Assembly (NCBI RefSeq): GCF_030066895.1
Contig: NZ_JASJAV010000002.1
Span: 124,001 to 188,000, forward strand
Direction of reading: 5' to 3'
Source: Breoghania sp.
Lineage (GTDB): Bacteria; Pseudomonadota; Alphaproteobacteria; Rhizobiales; Stappiaceae
Length of the DNA stretch: 64,000 nt
Each line of letters begins with the position of its first letter. Position 1 is the first letter of the stretch. This document shows, piece after piece, positions 1 to 10,130 of this stretch. A program made the translations under genes and the position numbers. A model generated the notes under the pieces. The model was not told the DNA's origin. It did no database searches and was given only the letters and a program-made list of their open reading frames with translations.

Positions 1-2
1 TG

Positions 3-871
3 GCCGACAACGATGCCGACGTGCTGATCCTCGGCGAGACGGGCTCGGGCAAGGAAGTGGTCGCGCGCGGGCTGCACGAGGAGGGCGTGCGCAAGGACAG
101 GCCCTTCGTCGCTCTCAACTGCGGCGCACTTCCCGCCGACATCATCGAATCGGAGCTTTTCGGCCATGAGCAGGGCGTCTTCACCGGTGCCTCGCGCCAG
201 CGCATCGGCAAGCTGGAACACGCGCACGGGGGAACGGTCTTTCTCGACGAGATCGAGTCGATGCCGCTGGAATCGCAGGTCAAGCTGCTGCGCGTCATCG
301 AGAATCGGTCAATCGAGCGGCTGGGTTCCAACAAGACGATTGATCTGAACGTGCGTTTCGTTGCCACCATCAAGGTCGATCTGGAAAAAAGAGCGAGGCG
401 GGCCGGTTCCGCCGCGATCTCTATTATCGGCTCAGCCTGATGACCCTCGACATCCCGCCTTTGCGCGATCGGCGCGAGGATATTCCGCTGCTCTTCCATC
501 ATCTGACGCGTGAGGCTCGCGCCCGCTATCGCCTGGAAATCCCCGATCTGACGCCGGAGGTGATCGCGACGCTGGTGTCGCGCGAATGGCCGGGAAACGT
601 GCGCGAGCTTCGCAATGTCGCCGACCGCTTCGTGCTCGGCGTGGACAAGATCACCGACGATGCGGCGGACGTCTCCGAAGACGGTGCCGCCGCCGGAACG
701 CCCTTGTCGGTGCGGGTGGGAAATTACGAAAAGGCGCTGATCGCGGCCGAACTGAAGCGCCGGGACAGTTCCATCAAAGCCACGTACGAGGCGCTCGGCC
801 TGTCGCGCAAGGCGCTCTACGAAAAGATGAAGAAATACGGGCTTGAGAAGGTTGCCGTCCCGTCGGCCTGA
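3..871 (+). pseudogene. dctD: DctD-like sigma-54-dependent response regulator, 5' partial and frameshifted
   Basis: The visible part is the AAA+ domain and DNA-binding tail of an NtrC-class activator, which uses ATP to open sigma-54 promoters. The receiver domain lies outside the window. Visible motifs are Walker A (GETGSGKE), a sigma-54 contact loop reading GVFTGA instead of the usual GAFTGA, Walker B (TVFLDEIE), and a Fis-type helix-turn-helix near the end (LGLSRKALYEKMKKYGL). That tail resembles DctD, the C4-dicarboxylate transport regulator. A one-base shift near 385-400 moves the frame just before the conserved segment [11 protein letters not shown], so the product would stop at 440. The assignment to DctD rather than another NtrC-class protein is an inference. 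Confidence 0.8.
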
Positions 872-883
872 CGATTTTCGCGC

Positions 884-2182
884 TCACACGTCGAGCAGAA
901 TGCGTTCCATCTGGCTTGGCGCGCACGCCCCGCCGTCCTTCACGACGATCCGGCCGCGGCAGTAATGCTTGGCCAGATACATCTGCTCGTCGGCTGCGCG
1001 GATCGCCTCTTCCAGATCGTCTTCGTATCCGGATGACGATCCGATGGAGAGCGTCACCTCCGGCGGCTCCCCGTCAAAGACCAGACCGCGCGCGCAGAAA
1101 CGCTTGTAGACGGCCGCGCAGTAGCTTCTGGCTTCTTCGATGTTGCAGCCCGGCATCAGCATGCAGAATTCGTCGCCGCCCAGCCGCACCGTCATGATGC
1201 TGGCGCCGCACGCCGCGGTGAGGTCGTCGGCAAGGTTCTTGATCAGCAGGTCTCCCGCCTCGTGGCCGTAGCGGTCATTGACCTGCTTGAAGCGGTCCAT
1301 GTCGATCAGTGCCACCGGAGTAGGGTGGTTGTTGCACCGGCATTCCACATAGGCGCGCGTTCCCGCATCGCACAGGAAGCGACGATTGTGAAGTCCGGTC
1401 ATGGCGTCATGGTTGGCCGCATCCGTCAGCTTCAGGATCCGGTCGATCGTGTCGAGGTTCTGGCCGACGCGAAGCAGGAATTCCTCCGGCGGGCAGTTTT
1501 TCGCCAGCACCTCGTTGGCCTCGCTCTTGAGAAGCCGCACCATGTCCGTCTGGTCTTCGCCGTGCGTCAGCGAGACGATCGCCACCTTTTCCGGCCCGCG
1601 ACGCAGGCGCACCTGCTTGATCAGCTCGATCGCGTCCACCTGCGACAGGTCCTGATCGAGCACCAGAAGACGGATGTGATCGTGGGTATTGAGCTGATGC
1701 AGCCTGTCGGTCGGGTCGGTGACGCGGGTCAGCGAGAGCTGGAGACGGCGCAACTGTTTCGCCGCATCGCCGAGCGGCGCGCCCGAGCTTTCCAGGAGCA
1801 GGGCGCCGATGCCACGATTGGCACGCAAGCGCAGCACAAGCTCGCGCAGATAGGAAAGACTGGCCGGGCTGTCCTTGAGCACATAATCGACGATGCCCTT
1901 GGCAAAGAGCCGGGATTGCAGTGCGGGATCGAAACGGCTGGAGAAAACGATGGTTGGCACGCCGAAGGACGTCGTCAGATCTACCGATTCAACATCGCTC
2001 GTATCGGGCAGGGAAATATCGACGAGGGCGACGGAAAAAAGAGATGCGTTTTCCCGGAGGATTTCCTGCGCCTCGGCGCAGGTCTTGGCGACAACGATGT
2101 CAAACCCGTCCGAACGGCGGAAGCTGCGTTTGACAGCCTTCTCGAAAAAACTCGAATCCTCGACGAGCAATAACGTGTCCAT
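884..2182 (-). CDS. PleD-like diguanylate cyclase with two receiver domains
   Basis: Intact protein of about 432 residues. It begins with a receiver domain (MDTLLLVEDSSFF, phospho-acceptor Asp in VALVDISLPD near residue 57), followed by a second receiver-like domain (RLLVLDQDLS) and a C-terminal GGDEF domain (ALIDMDRFKQVND, then RLGGDEF near residue 335). The intact GGDEF predicts synthesis of cyclic di-GMP. I see no RxxD inhibitory site just before GGDEF. The start at 2182 was chosen because the receiver fold begins there; a start at 2242 would add 20 unremarkable residues. It is convergent with the sigma-54 activator. It resembles PleD, but the order of receiver motifs does not prove orthology. 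Confidence 0.85.
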   Translation of the reverse strand: MDTLLLVEDSSFFEKAVKRSFRRSDGFDIVVAKTCAEAQEILRENASLFSVALVDISLPDTSDVESVDLTTSFGVPTIVFSSRFDPALQSRLFAKGIVDYVLKDSPASLSYLRELVLRLRANRGIGALLLESSGAPLGDAAKQLRRLQLSLTRVTDPTDRLHQLNTHDHIRLLVLDQDLSQVDAIELIKQVRLRRGPEKVAIVSLTHGEDQTDMVRLLKSEANEVLAKNCPPEEFLLRVGQNLDTIDRILKLTDAANHDAMTGLHNRRFLCDAGTRAYVECRCNNHPTPVALIDMDRFKQVNDRYGHEAGDLLIKNLADDLTAACGASIMTVRLGGDEFCMLMPGCNIEEARSYCAAVYKRFCARGLVFDGEPPEVTLSIGSSSGYEDDLEEAIRAADEQMYLAKHYCRGRIVVKDGGACAPSQMERILLDV

Positions 2183-2503
2183 GGGCAGGCCCCGTGTCAC
2201 TTCCGGACGGACGTCGCGCTCCAGCGACGACTTCTCCGGCAAAAAATTGTGCAGCTTCGCCGTGTTCGGGCTTCATCCCCGCAAGCGCATGCTGAATGGC
2301 TGTAACTTCCTCCTCGATGTATTCAGCCCCTTCAAAGCCGACTACACCCGAAAATCAGACCGGCGCTTCGAGGGATCCGTCCAATAACCTCCCCGGAACG
2401 TTGCGGTCAGTAGGAAACACAATCGGATTAAAGCGGTCTTAATTGACCATTCTAGGTTGCATCTGCGTGCGGACGTAGAGGTCTGGAAAATTGCCTCTAC
2501 GTC
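2183..2503. other. Intergenic region between puuB and the diguanylate cyclase
   Basis: This stretch holds the upstream region of the diguanylate cyclase. Its right part (about 2400-2460) is AT-richer than its surroundings. I see no gene and no convincing operator. Confidence 0.5.
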
Positions 2504-3793
2504 TCAGATGCGGTCCAGCAACGAGGACCACGTCATCGCCAGCGCCTGAATGGGCGTTCTGAGAAATTTCCTCCCGGGAAAGGGTATCATCGGCAGTTTT
2601 GCGAAGGTATCGAAGCGGGTTGCATCCCCGTTCCCCGTTTCCGCGACGAGCCGTCCGGCAAGGTTGGCGATGCTCACGCCGTGGCCTGAGAACCCGCCTG
2701 TGACATAGAGTCCGGGTCTGGGCCTGCGGAAATAGGGCATCCGGCTTGCCGTGATCGCCAGCGTGCCGCCCCAGGCATGATCGATGCGCACATCCGCAAA
2801 TTGCGGATAGATCTTCGCCATGTGCCGCCGAACGAACCCGGCCACATCGGCCGGATAGCTGCGCGTTTAGGTCTCGCCGCCGCCGAAGATCAGCCGTCGG
2901 TTGGGGCTCATGCGCCAGTAGTGGACGACCCACCGGCTGTCGGCGACCGCCTCGTTGCCGGGAATGGGATCGCGTTCGCCCAAAGGCTCTGTGGCCAGAA
3001 TGTAGTTGTTGATCGGCAGGACGCGCGCCTCGGTATGGGGGGCCAGTCCGTTCAGGTAGCCGTTCGCCGCCAGGACCACATGCTGCGCGCGCACTTCGCC
3101 CGCTTCCGTCTTCACCGTGACCGGCTGTCCCTTGCCGATATTGGTGACGCGGCTTGCTTCGAAGATCCGGACCCCGGCCGTTTCCGCCGCCTTCGCCATG
3201 CCGAGAACGAAATTGAGCGGATGCAGGTGGCTGGCTTCCCCGTCGCGATAGCCGCCGAAATAGACGTCGGTGCCGATGGCGGCGGCAAGCTTATCGCGGT
3301 CCAGCAGGGTGATGGCGTCGTAGTCGTAGTCCCGCGCAAGCCGTTCCGCGTCGCGTTGTTCTTCTTCCAGCCACTTCTTCTTGTGAACCGCGTGGATCAG
3401 TCCGTCCGCCCAGTCGCACTCGATTCCGTGCCGGGCGATACGCTCCTTGACGATCTGCTTGGCCTCTTGTGCCATGTTTCAGAAGAAGCGCGCCTCGTCC
3501 TTGCCCACATGTGTTTCAAGCCAGTGCTGGTCGCGCCGCTGACCGGAATGAAGCTGCTCGCCGTTTCGCCCCGACGCCCCCCAGCCGATGCGCTTTTCCT
3601 CGCACAGGACGACCGAAAATCCCTTTTCGGCCAGTTCGAGAGCAGCTGTTACCCCGGTGAAGCCGCCGCCGATGACGCAGACATCGGCTTCAAGGCTTTC
3701 GCTGAGTGCCGGACGGAGCCGGTCCTCGTTGACGGTGGCAGTGTAATGGGACGTCGGATCGTAGGAAGGCGCGGATATGAACGAAAGCCTCAT
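2504..3793 (-). pseudogene. puuB: Gamma-glutamylputrescine oxidoreductase PuuB, two in-frame stops
   Basis: FAD-dependent amine oxidase of the putrescine (Puu) pathway, oxidising gamma-glutamylputrescine to the aldehyde. The N-terminus shows the dinucleotide-binding motif (DVCVIGGGFTGVTAALE) and SGRNGEQ; the C-terminus shows the second FAD motif (PGLYVTGGFSGHGV). The full reading frame is about 430 codons, the usual PuuB length. It is cut by TGA at 3476-3478, where a Trp is expected before NMAQEAK, and by TAA at 2867-2869, where a Tyr is expected after FGGGET. Both stops are in the same frame, so these are point substitutions. Start 3793 was chosen because MRLSFISAP leads into the conserved region. 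It sits with puuA and the aminotransferase on the same strand. Confidence 0.85.
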
Positions 3794-4032
3794 GCGGATA
3801 ATGGGGACGATCGAAAGCGGCGAAGAGATCGGGGAGGATAGGGTGCGCAGCCGATCTGTAGAGACGGCCCGGACGGGTCTCCTCAAGAGGACGTCATCTT
3901 GTTGTTATTATTGAAGAATCTGACAAAACACACAACGCGATCCCGAGAAGCGCTCCGCGGAGCGCGTCCCGAAGGATCGGTCAGGTATGCTGTCCTTTCC
4001 TTGTTCCCGATCAAATCTCCGAATTGCTTCGG

Positions 4033-4700
4033 TTAGCTGATCTGACCCTCGCGTTTCAGGGTGGCATAGGTGTCGTCGAGGGTCTTTTCGGCGATCCGGA
4101 CCAACTCGTCCACGTCGTCGTGCGACAGCACCAGCGGCGGCGAGATGATCAGGCTGTCGCGAACCGTGCGCATCACCAGTCCGTTGGAGAAGGAGAAATC
4201 GCGCGCCATCGTTCCGACCGTTCCTTCATTCTCGAAACGCTCGATATGGTCGCCCTTGCCCTTGACGAGCTCCAGCGCGCCGACGAGCTCGACCATGCGT
4301 GCCTCGCCCACCAGCGGATGATTGCCGAGCGCCTTCCACTTCTTCTGCAGATAAGGGCCGATGTCGTCGCGCACCCGGTCCACGATCTTCTCGTTCTGCA
4401 GGATGGAGAGATTGGTGAGCGCGGCCGCACAACAGGCCGGATGACCGGAATTAGGTTCTGCTTGTGAACGGCATCCGCCACCTCGTGTCGTCCGTGTCCG
4501 ATCTGGGTGCACCACAGCCCGGCCATGCCGTCGAGGATTCGGTTGCCTTCCGAATCCGTCAGCCACACGCCCTCCGCATGGGTGATGATGCGCGAGCCTT
4601 CCGCATTGAGCGTCCGGTGTTCCGAAAAGGGATGCAGATGATGCGCCGCATCGAGTTCCTGTAGCGCCTTGGTGGGATAGATGTTGAACTTCACGTTCAT
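4033..4700 (-). pseudogene. Class III aminotransferase, internally deleted (putrescine/beta-alanine type)
   Basis: PLP-dependent class III aminotransferase, probably a polyamine:pyruvate enzyme because it lies between puuB and puuA. The N-terminal ~95 residues (MNVKFNIYPTKALQELDAAH to HEVADAVHKQNL) are joined directly to the C-terminal ~135 residues (SGHPACCAAAL onward, ending LKREGQIS). A normal family member is about 455 residues, so about 270 codons, including the PLP-binding lysine, are missing. The junction at about 4449-4455 is also out of frame. GGAG lies 8 bases before the ATG at 4700. No catalytic activity is possible from this remnant. Confidence 0.85.
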
Positions 4701-4829
4701 GGCAGGCACTCCAAAGGACGGTGTCATTGGTATTGGTTGGGGAGGGAGAGTCCTCGCGTTTCTGCGGGGGCCCTCCGTCCCTGATCTCTCCCCTCGAAGG
4801 GGGAGGGAGAAGTTTTCGAACTCTCCCCC

Positions 4830-6221
4830 TCAGACGTTCAGCAGCAGATATTCACGCTCCCATGCGCTGACCACGCTCATGAAGGTTTCGAACTATTCCT
4901 GCTTGATGGCGCGGTAGGTGGCGACGGAAACGTTCGCCGAAGACCTCCATCAATTCGTCGCACTGCTCGAACAGGGTCAGCGCCTCGGTCAGTCCGCGCG
5001 GCAGCGTGAAGTGGCCGTTGGAGGAATAACCGGTGCGCGGCGCATCGGGTCTGAGGTCGTTCTTCATGCCGAGCCAGCCGCAGGCGAGCGAGGCCGCAAT
5101 GGTGAGATAGGGGTTGGCGTCCGACTCCGGCACCAGGTTCTCAAGCCGTCGCGCGCTCGCCTTGGAATTGGGGACGCGCAGGCCGACGATGCGGTTGTCG
5201 TGGCCCCAGAAGACGTTGCACGGCGCGGTCGAGTTGCGCCGCATGAAGCGGCGGTAGGAATTGACGTAGGGCGCCGTGATGCAGGTCACGGCGGGCAGAA
5301 ATTCCTGATGCCCGGCGATGAACGACAGGAATTCCGTTGTCGTTTCGCTTTCCTCGTCGGATAAGATGTTGCGCCCTGTCTCCTTGTCGACGACCGACTG
5401 ATGGATATGCATCGCCGAACCCGGCTGGCCGCTCAGGTGGCGTACATGTCGTGGCGAAGGGCGGCCTCTCGGATGGTACGCTTGAACAGGAACACCTGAT
5501 CGGCCAGTTCCAGCGGCGCGCCGTGGCGCAGGTTGATCTCCATCTGCGCCGCGCCCTCCTCGTGGATGAGCGTGTCGACCTCCAGTCCCTGCGCTTCCGA
5601 TAGATCGTAGATGTCGTCGATGAGATCGTCGAACTCGTTGAGCGCGGAGATGGAATAGGACTGGCGCCCCACTTCCGGGCGGCCCGAACGGCCCACCGGC
5701 GGGGTCAGCGGATAGTCGGGATCGGTATTCGGCTTGACGAGATAGAACTCGATTTCCGGCGCGACCACCAGTTCCAGTCCGTCCTTCTCGTAAAGTGCGA
5801 GCACGCGCTTCAGGACGTTGCGCGGTGCGGTTCCCACCGGCGCGCCTTCCTGGGTCACCGCATCGTGGATGAGCTGGGCGGTCGGGTCGGTCTCCCACGG
5901 CACCACGGCGAGGGTGGAATAGTCGGCCTCGAAGAACAGGTCGCCATCGGTCGGGTTGTGCTTGAAGCGCTCGTCATCCGGCGGATAGTCGCCGGAAATG
6001 GTCTGCGCAAAGATCGAGGCGGGCATGCTCATCACCGGGCCGGAGAAGAATTTCTCCGTCGGCATCATCTTGCCGCGCACAATGCCGGCGAGATCGGGCA
6101 CGATGCACTCGATATCCTGAATTTGACGTCGCCTGAGCCAGGCCTGGGCTTCGTCAATTGTCGCCACGCCGAGAACGGAGTTCGTTGTGTCGTTTTCGGC
6201 GCTTTCGGGCGTATCTCTCAC
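4830..6221 (-). pseudogene. puuA: Gamma-glutamylputrescine synthetase PuuA (glutamine synthetase family), disrupted
   Basis: Glutamine-synthetase fold ligase that joins glutamate to putrescine using ATP, the first Puu step. Visible are VAPEIEFYLV, AAQMEINLRHG, the catalytic-domain segment GSAMHIHQSV, and PNSKASARR and ESDANPYLTIAA. About 16 bases are missing near 5433-5437 (the usual TFMAKPLSGQPG is reduced to T-LSGQPG), shifting the frame. Near the 3' end there is an extra C plus an in-frame TAG at 4893-4895 where Glu is expected. Past these, the frame ends at TGA 4830 with a normal C-terminus (SAWEREYLLLNV). The GTG at 6221 has a good Shine-Dalgarno (GAGGA) upstream. A palindromic operator candidate lies at 6335. 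Confidence 0.87.
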
Positions 6222-6334
6222 GGTAAGTCCTCGGGTTCGGGTTTTCGTGTCGTCCGCGAATGGGGCATGGCCTGCAGCCGTGGGCCGGGCGCATGCATGA
6301 AGGGTCTCGTCGGAACCGCGGACGGTGTGCAAAT

Positions 6335-6344
6335 TGTGATCACA
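6335..6344. promoter_or_regulatory. Candidate GntR operator upstream of puuA
   Basis: Perfect 10-base palindrome TGTGATCACA, about 115 bases upstream of the puuA start. The core and its right flank (GTGATCACATT, 11 bases) recur at 7325 upstream of the second puuA. The intact FCD-type GntR gene lies between the two sites, so it is the natural candidate binder. FadR-subfamily operators are typically GT...AC palindromes. Binding is inferred. Confidence 0.5.
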
Positions 6345-6356
6345 TTCCGAAAATTG

Positions 6357-7106
6357 TCAATCGGGCCGGATTCCGGATGCGGCACCCGCTACCGATCCGT
6401 TCCGCAACGTTCGCGGTACGTCTTCGGTTTCCGGCGCCTCGGGCACGGAGCGGCCGATCAGACCCATGCCGTCCAGGATATCGCGTTCGATCACCAGGCG
6501 CAGCGCTTCCCTATCGCCTTGTTTAATCGCCGCGATGGCCTCCTTGTGCCGGTCTTCCAGCGCGGAGGTGCCGATCCGGGCGTAAACGGTGCGCATGAAG
6601 GGGGCGAATTGCAGCCAGACGTGCTCCACCAGCGGCAGGATGATCTCCGATCCGGCCGCGCGATAGATCCGGAAATGGAACTCGTGGTTGTGGCGCATAT
6701 AGGCGGTGACGTCGCCGTTAACGAGGTTTTCGTCGATGGCGTCGTCGACCCGCACGAGGTCGGGAACGGCCCTGGAAAGGTCGTGAATGGCAAGGGTCGC
6801 CAGATGCGGTTCGAGCAGGACGCGGGTATGCAGCAATTCGTTGAAGCGCCGCCGTGTCATGGCCGGCACACGAATGTGGCCGTTGGGCAAGATATCCAGC
6901 GCATTGGCCGCCGCAAGCGCGCGGATCGCCTCGCGCACCGGCATCGGCGAAACGCCGAGCCTCGATGCCAGTCCGCGCAAGGTCACCGCGTTGCCGGGCA
7001 CGAATCCGCCGGTCAGCAGCGCATCGCGCACCGCTGACGGCACCCGGTTGCGTGCGACGGTGACGTTGCCCGAATGCGTTTCCGTTTCGCTCGACTCGCT
7101 GCTCAT
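6357..7106 (-). CDS. GntR/FadR-family (FCD) transcriptional regulator of the polyamine cluster
   Basis: Intact 249-residue repressor-type protein. The N-terminal winged helix-turn-helix (about residues 20-85: PGNAVTLRGLASRLGVSPMP then VREAIRAL) is followed by an all-helical FCD ligand domain with metal-binding-type positions (RVDDAIDE, HNHEFHFRIY, RHKEAIAAI). Start 7106 was chosen because GAAGGAG lies 7-8 bases upstream. It lies on the same strand as puuA and divergent from the second puuA, and two matching palindromes (6335 and 7325) flank it. It therefore probably senses a polyamine or its gamma-glutamyl derivative and controls both arms; that role is inferred from position. It is one of the few undamaged genes of the island. 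Confidence 0.85.
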   Translation of the reverse strand: MSSESSETETHSGNVTVARNRVPSAVRDALLTGGFVPGNAVTLRGLASRLGVSPMPVREAIRALAAANALDILPNGHIRVPAMTRRRFNELLHTRVLLEPHLATLAIHDLSRAVPDLVRVDDAIDENLVNGDVTAYMRHNHEFHFRIYRAAGSEIILPLVEHVWLQFAPFMRTVYARIGTSALEDRHKEAIAAIKQGDREALRLVIERDILDGMGLIGRSVPEAPETEDVPRTLRNGSVAGAASGIRPD

Positions 7107-7324
7107 GGGCGGGCTCCTTCGACGTGAACCCTCAATTCTGGGCACCGGGAAAACGGAACGAGGTCCGACGTCTCGACACCCGGGCTGGAACCGGAGCCGT
7201 CATTGGGGCCTGCATCGGCGCGAAAGCGCGGCAATGAGCCGGTTGGCAAGGCGATCCCCTCTTCGCATGCATATCTCTTGGGTCTGCCCTTGCGTTGTGC
7301 ACTGATTGACAGGTTTGCCGATAC

Positions 7325-7335
7325 GTGATCACATT
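7325..7335. promoter_or_regulatory. Candidate GntR operator upstream of second puuA
   Basis: GTGATCACATT, identical over 11 bases to the site at 6336-6346. It lies about 78 bases before the second puuA start and about 220 bases before the gntR start, in the divergent promoter region (7107-7402). It is positioned to control both genes. Confidence 0.5.
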
Positions 7336-7402
7336 TTTGTCCGCACGGCAATCGTCTGCGGAAGCGTTTGATGGCGTGAAAACGCCGGGGTGGGGGTGTT
7401 GA

Positions 7403-8590
7403 ATGCGTCCTTTGGCCCGCGCTGAGTTTAATGCGCCGGATGGCAATATGATGGAAGCTGCGGAGCGCTTTCTTGCCGCCCATCTCGACCTCGACATCGT
7501 CGGGGTGATCCTTCCCGACACCAACGGGGTGCTGCGCGCAAGTGGTTGCCGGGAGCAAACCTGCCCAAGATCGTCGAGGACGGGTCGCGTTTCCGCTTTT
7601 CGGCCTCGATGTGTGGGGCCGCGAGGTGGAGGAAACGGGCCTTCACATCGAAACCGGCGACAAGGACGGCCTGTGCTGGCCGGTACCGGAAACCCTGCAG
7701 CTCGTGCCCTGGGCGGAGCGCAAGACCGCGCAGGTTCTGCTGTCCATGTATGACCGCGACGGCACGCCCTTCGACATCGACTCCCGGCACGTGCTGGCTG
7801 GAATGGCGGCGCGTCTGCGCGAGTTCGGCGTGACCGCCACCTGCGCCTTCGAGCTGGAATTCTATCTCTTCGAGGAAGAGCCGGAAGGCAGGCAACCGCG
7901 CCCGGTCTTCTCGACCCATCGCGGGCCTGCCCGTCAGAACATGTATGCGCTCTCCGATCTGGAGGCCTTGATGCCTCTGGTCGACGAGATCCGCCGCGGT
8001 GCGGACGAGCAGAACATTGCCGCCGATGCGGCCATCTCCGAAGCTGCTCCCGGCCAGTTCGAGCTGAACCTGCACCACACCGCCGCGATCCGCTGACGGT
8101 GGCCGACAATACGGTGCTCTTGCGCCGTCTGGTGACCGGGGTTGCCCGCAAGCACGGGCTCAAGGCGTCCTTCATGGCCAAATCCTTCGTGGAATGGCCG
8201 GGCAACGGTATGCACGTTCACGTCTCGTTGGAGGATGCGTATGGCAACATCTTCGCCGATCCGCAGGTGGGCGAGGAACGGCTCGGCCACGCCATTTCCG
8301 ATCTTCTGGAGACCATGGAGGAAAGCCAGCTTCTCTGCATCTCCACCTTCAACGGCTTCCGCCGCATGCAGCCGGGCTCCTATGCGCCGACCTCGATCAC
8401 CTGGGGCTAAGACAACCGTTCCGTGGCGCTTCGCGTGCCGCCCGGCGGGCCGTCTTAGCGCCGTATCGAGCACCGGATCGCGGGCGCCGACGCCAATCCC
8501 TATCTGGTGCTGATCGGAGTACTCGCAGGCATGCTGGAGGGATTGGGAAAGCGCCAGGATCCGCCACGCGCTATCGCCGGAAACGCCTAG
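7403..8590 (+). pseudogene. puuA: Second glutamine synthetase-family gamma-glutamylpolyamine synthetase, heavily disrupted
   Basis: Second PuuA-type ligase. Recognisable blocks are LDIVGVILPDTNGVLR, GLDVWGREVEETG, FELEFYLFEEE, GQFELNLHH, NGMHVHVSLED, GFRRMQPGSYAPTSITWG and RIEHRIAGADANPYLVL. At least five lesions are visible: frameshifts near 7535, 7590 and 8085, an in-frame TAA at 8408-8410 (Tyr expected in WGYDNRS) and an in-frame TAG at 8456-8458. With these corrected, the reading frame runs from 7403 to TAG 8588-8590 and lacks little, so decay here is by small lesions. It precedes potF on the same strand, suggesting a former puuA2-potFGHI uptake and assimilation operon. Confidence 0.83.
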
Positions 8591-8760
8591 CGGGCCGCAA
8601 AGAACCCGTGGCGAATAAAAACGCCGTGACTTTTCGCAAGTAAGTGATTCCACCGACGCTTCGCTTGATCTAGGTTCGGCGTTCGGGAACTAACCATCGC
8701 GGCCCGGCGGGCATGGCACAGCCTGAAGGGTCCGAAACTGGTTAAACGGGAGCTTCAGAC

Positions 8761-9861
8761 ATGCGCATCCTCTTTACCGCAACCGTTGCCGCCGTCGCGC
8801 TCGTCGCCGGCAACGCGCTTGCGCAGGAAGACAAGGTCGTCAACGTCTACAATTGATCCGACTATATCGATGAATCGATCCTGGAGGACTTCACGAAGGA
8901 GACAGGCATCAAGGTCGTCTACGACGTGTTCGATTCCAACGAGACGCTGGAAACCAAGCTGCTGGCAGGCGGCATGGGCTACGATGTCGTGGTGCCCACC
9001 GGGTCCTTCCTCTCGCGCCAGATCCAGGCCGGCGTCTTCGTGAAGCTCGACAAGTCGAAGCTTCCCAACATCAAGAACATGTGGCCGGAGATCCAGGAGC
9101 GGGTCCAGAAGTACGACCCGGACAATCTCTACTCCATCAACTACATGTGGGGCACGACCGGCTACGGCTACGGCTACAACCCGGAAAAGGTCAAAGCTGT
9201 GTTGGGCGATGATGCGCCCGTCGACAGCTGGTCCCTGCTGTTTGATCCGGAAAACGCCAAGAAGCTTTCCGAGTGCGGGATCTACATTCTCGATGCGCCG
9301 ACGGAGGTGTTCCCCGTCGCGCTCAACTATCTGGGCTATGACCCCGACAGCAAGGACGTGGACCAGATCCGCGAGGCAGCGGAGCTGTGGAAGAAGATCC
9401 GTCCCTACATCGGCAAGTTCCACAATTCCCAGAACATCAACGCGTTGGCCAACGGCGACATCTGTTTCGCGATGGGCTGGTCGGGCGACATGCTTCAGGC
9501 CCGCGATCGTGCGACCGAGGCCGATAACGGCGTGACGGTGGAATACTTCATTCCGAAGGAAGGCGCGCTGATGTGGTTCGACCAGATGGCGATCCCGGCC
9601 GATGCGCCGCATTCGGAAAATGCGCTCGCCTTCATGAACTACATCATGAAGCCGGAAGTGATCGCCAAGGCGTCGAACTACGTCTACTACGCCAACGGCA
9701 ATCTCGCGTCGAAGGAGTTCCTCAACGACGACGTGATCGGCGATCCGGCTATCTATCCGGACAACGAAACAATGGGCGACCTCTACACCGTCACCGCCTA
9801 TCCGACGAAGGTGAAGCGGGCCGTTACCCGCGAGTGGACCTTGGTCAAGAGCGACCAGTAG
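8761..9861 (+). pseudogene. potF: Putrescine-binding periplasmic protein PotF, in-frame TGA at Trp32
   Basis: Periplasmic polyamine-binding protein of an ABC importer. The ATG at 8761 follows GGGAG. Residues 1-21 form a clear signal peptide (cleavage after AGNALA). The mature start VNVYN is followed by TGA at 8854-8856 where PotF/PotD proteins have Trp (canonical VYNWSDYI). The rest of the 366-codon frame is perfect: TGYGYGYNPEK, CFAMGWSGDM, GALMWFDQMAIP. One G-to-A change (TGG to TGA) explains the damage. It is first in a potFGHI order. A strong GC stem-loop (9874-9907) follows, typical of segmental mRNA protection after binding-protein genes. Confidence 0.9.
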
Positions 9862-9873
9862 AGACGAACTTGC

Positions 9874-9907
9874 CTCCGGCGGCGGCGGGGTGCCGCCGCC
9901 GCCGGAG
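9874..9907 (+). other. GC-rich stem-loop between potF and potG
   Basis: Thirteen-base arms (CTCCGGCGGCGGC and its complement) enclose a short G-rich loop, 13 bases after the potF stop. No T-run follows, so it is more likely an mRNA-stabilising or attenuating hairpin than a full terminator. This is an inference from position. Confidence 0.55.
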
Positions 9908-9945
9908 CTGAAATGCCGGGCGCAGTTCGGGTCGACGTGAGGCCT

Positions 9946-10072
9946 GCCATTCTTTGAGACGGGTTTTCGGCCCTCCTCAGGATGACGTTGTGTGTGTGGA
10001 TGATCTCATAGAAATTACAACACGATAACGTCATCCTGAGGAACCGCCGAAGGCTGTATTACGAAGGATGGG
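9946..10072. repeat. Palindromic repeat family 2, copy A
   Basis: Imperfect inverted repeat of about 127 bases between potF and potG. The inner arms are CCTCAGGATGACGTT (9975-9989) and its exact complement (10027-10041). The right end reads CGAAGGATGGGC. The same inner and outer motifs recur at 61382-61513, and the outer end alone recurs at 39541 and 37598. It has no coding capacity and looks like a small non-autonomous mobile or REP/BIME-like element. Confidence 0.75.
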
Positions 10073-10130
10073 CAGCTTCACACCACCGGCCCGAAGGATC
10101 GAATTCTCGTAGTGCGAGAGGGGTGGGGAC

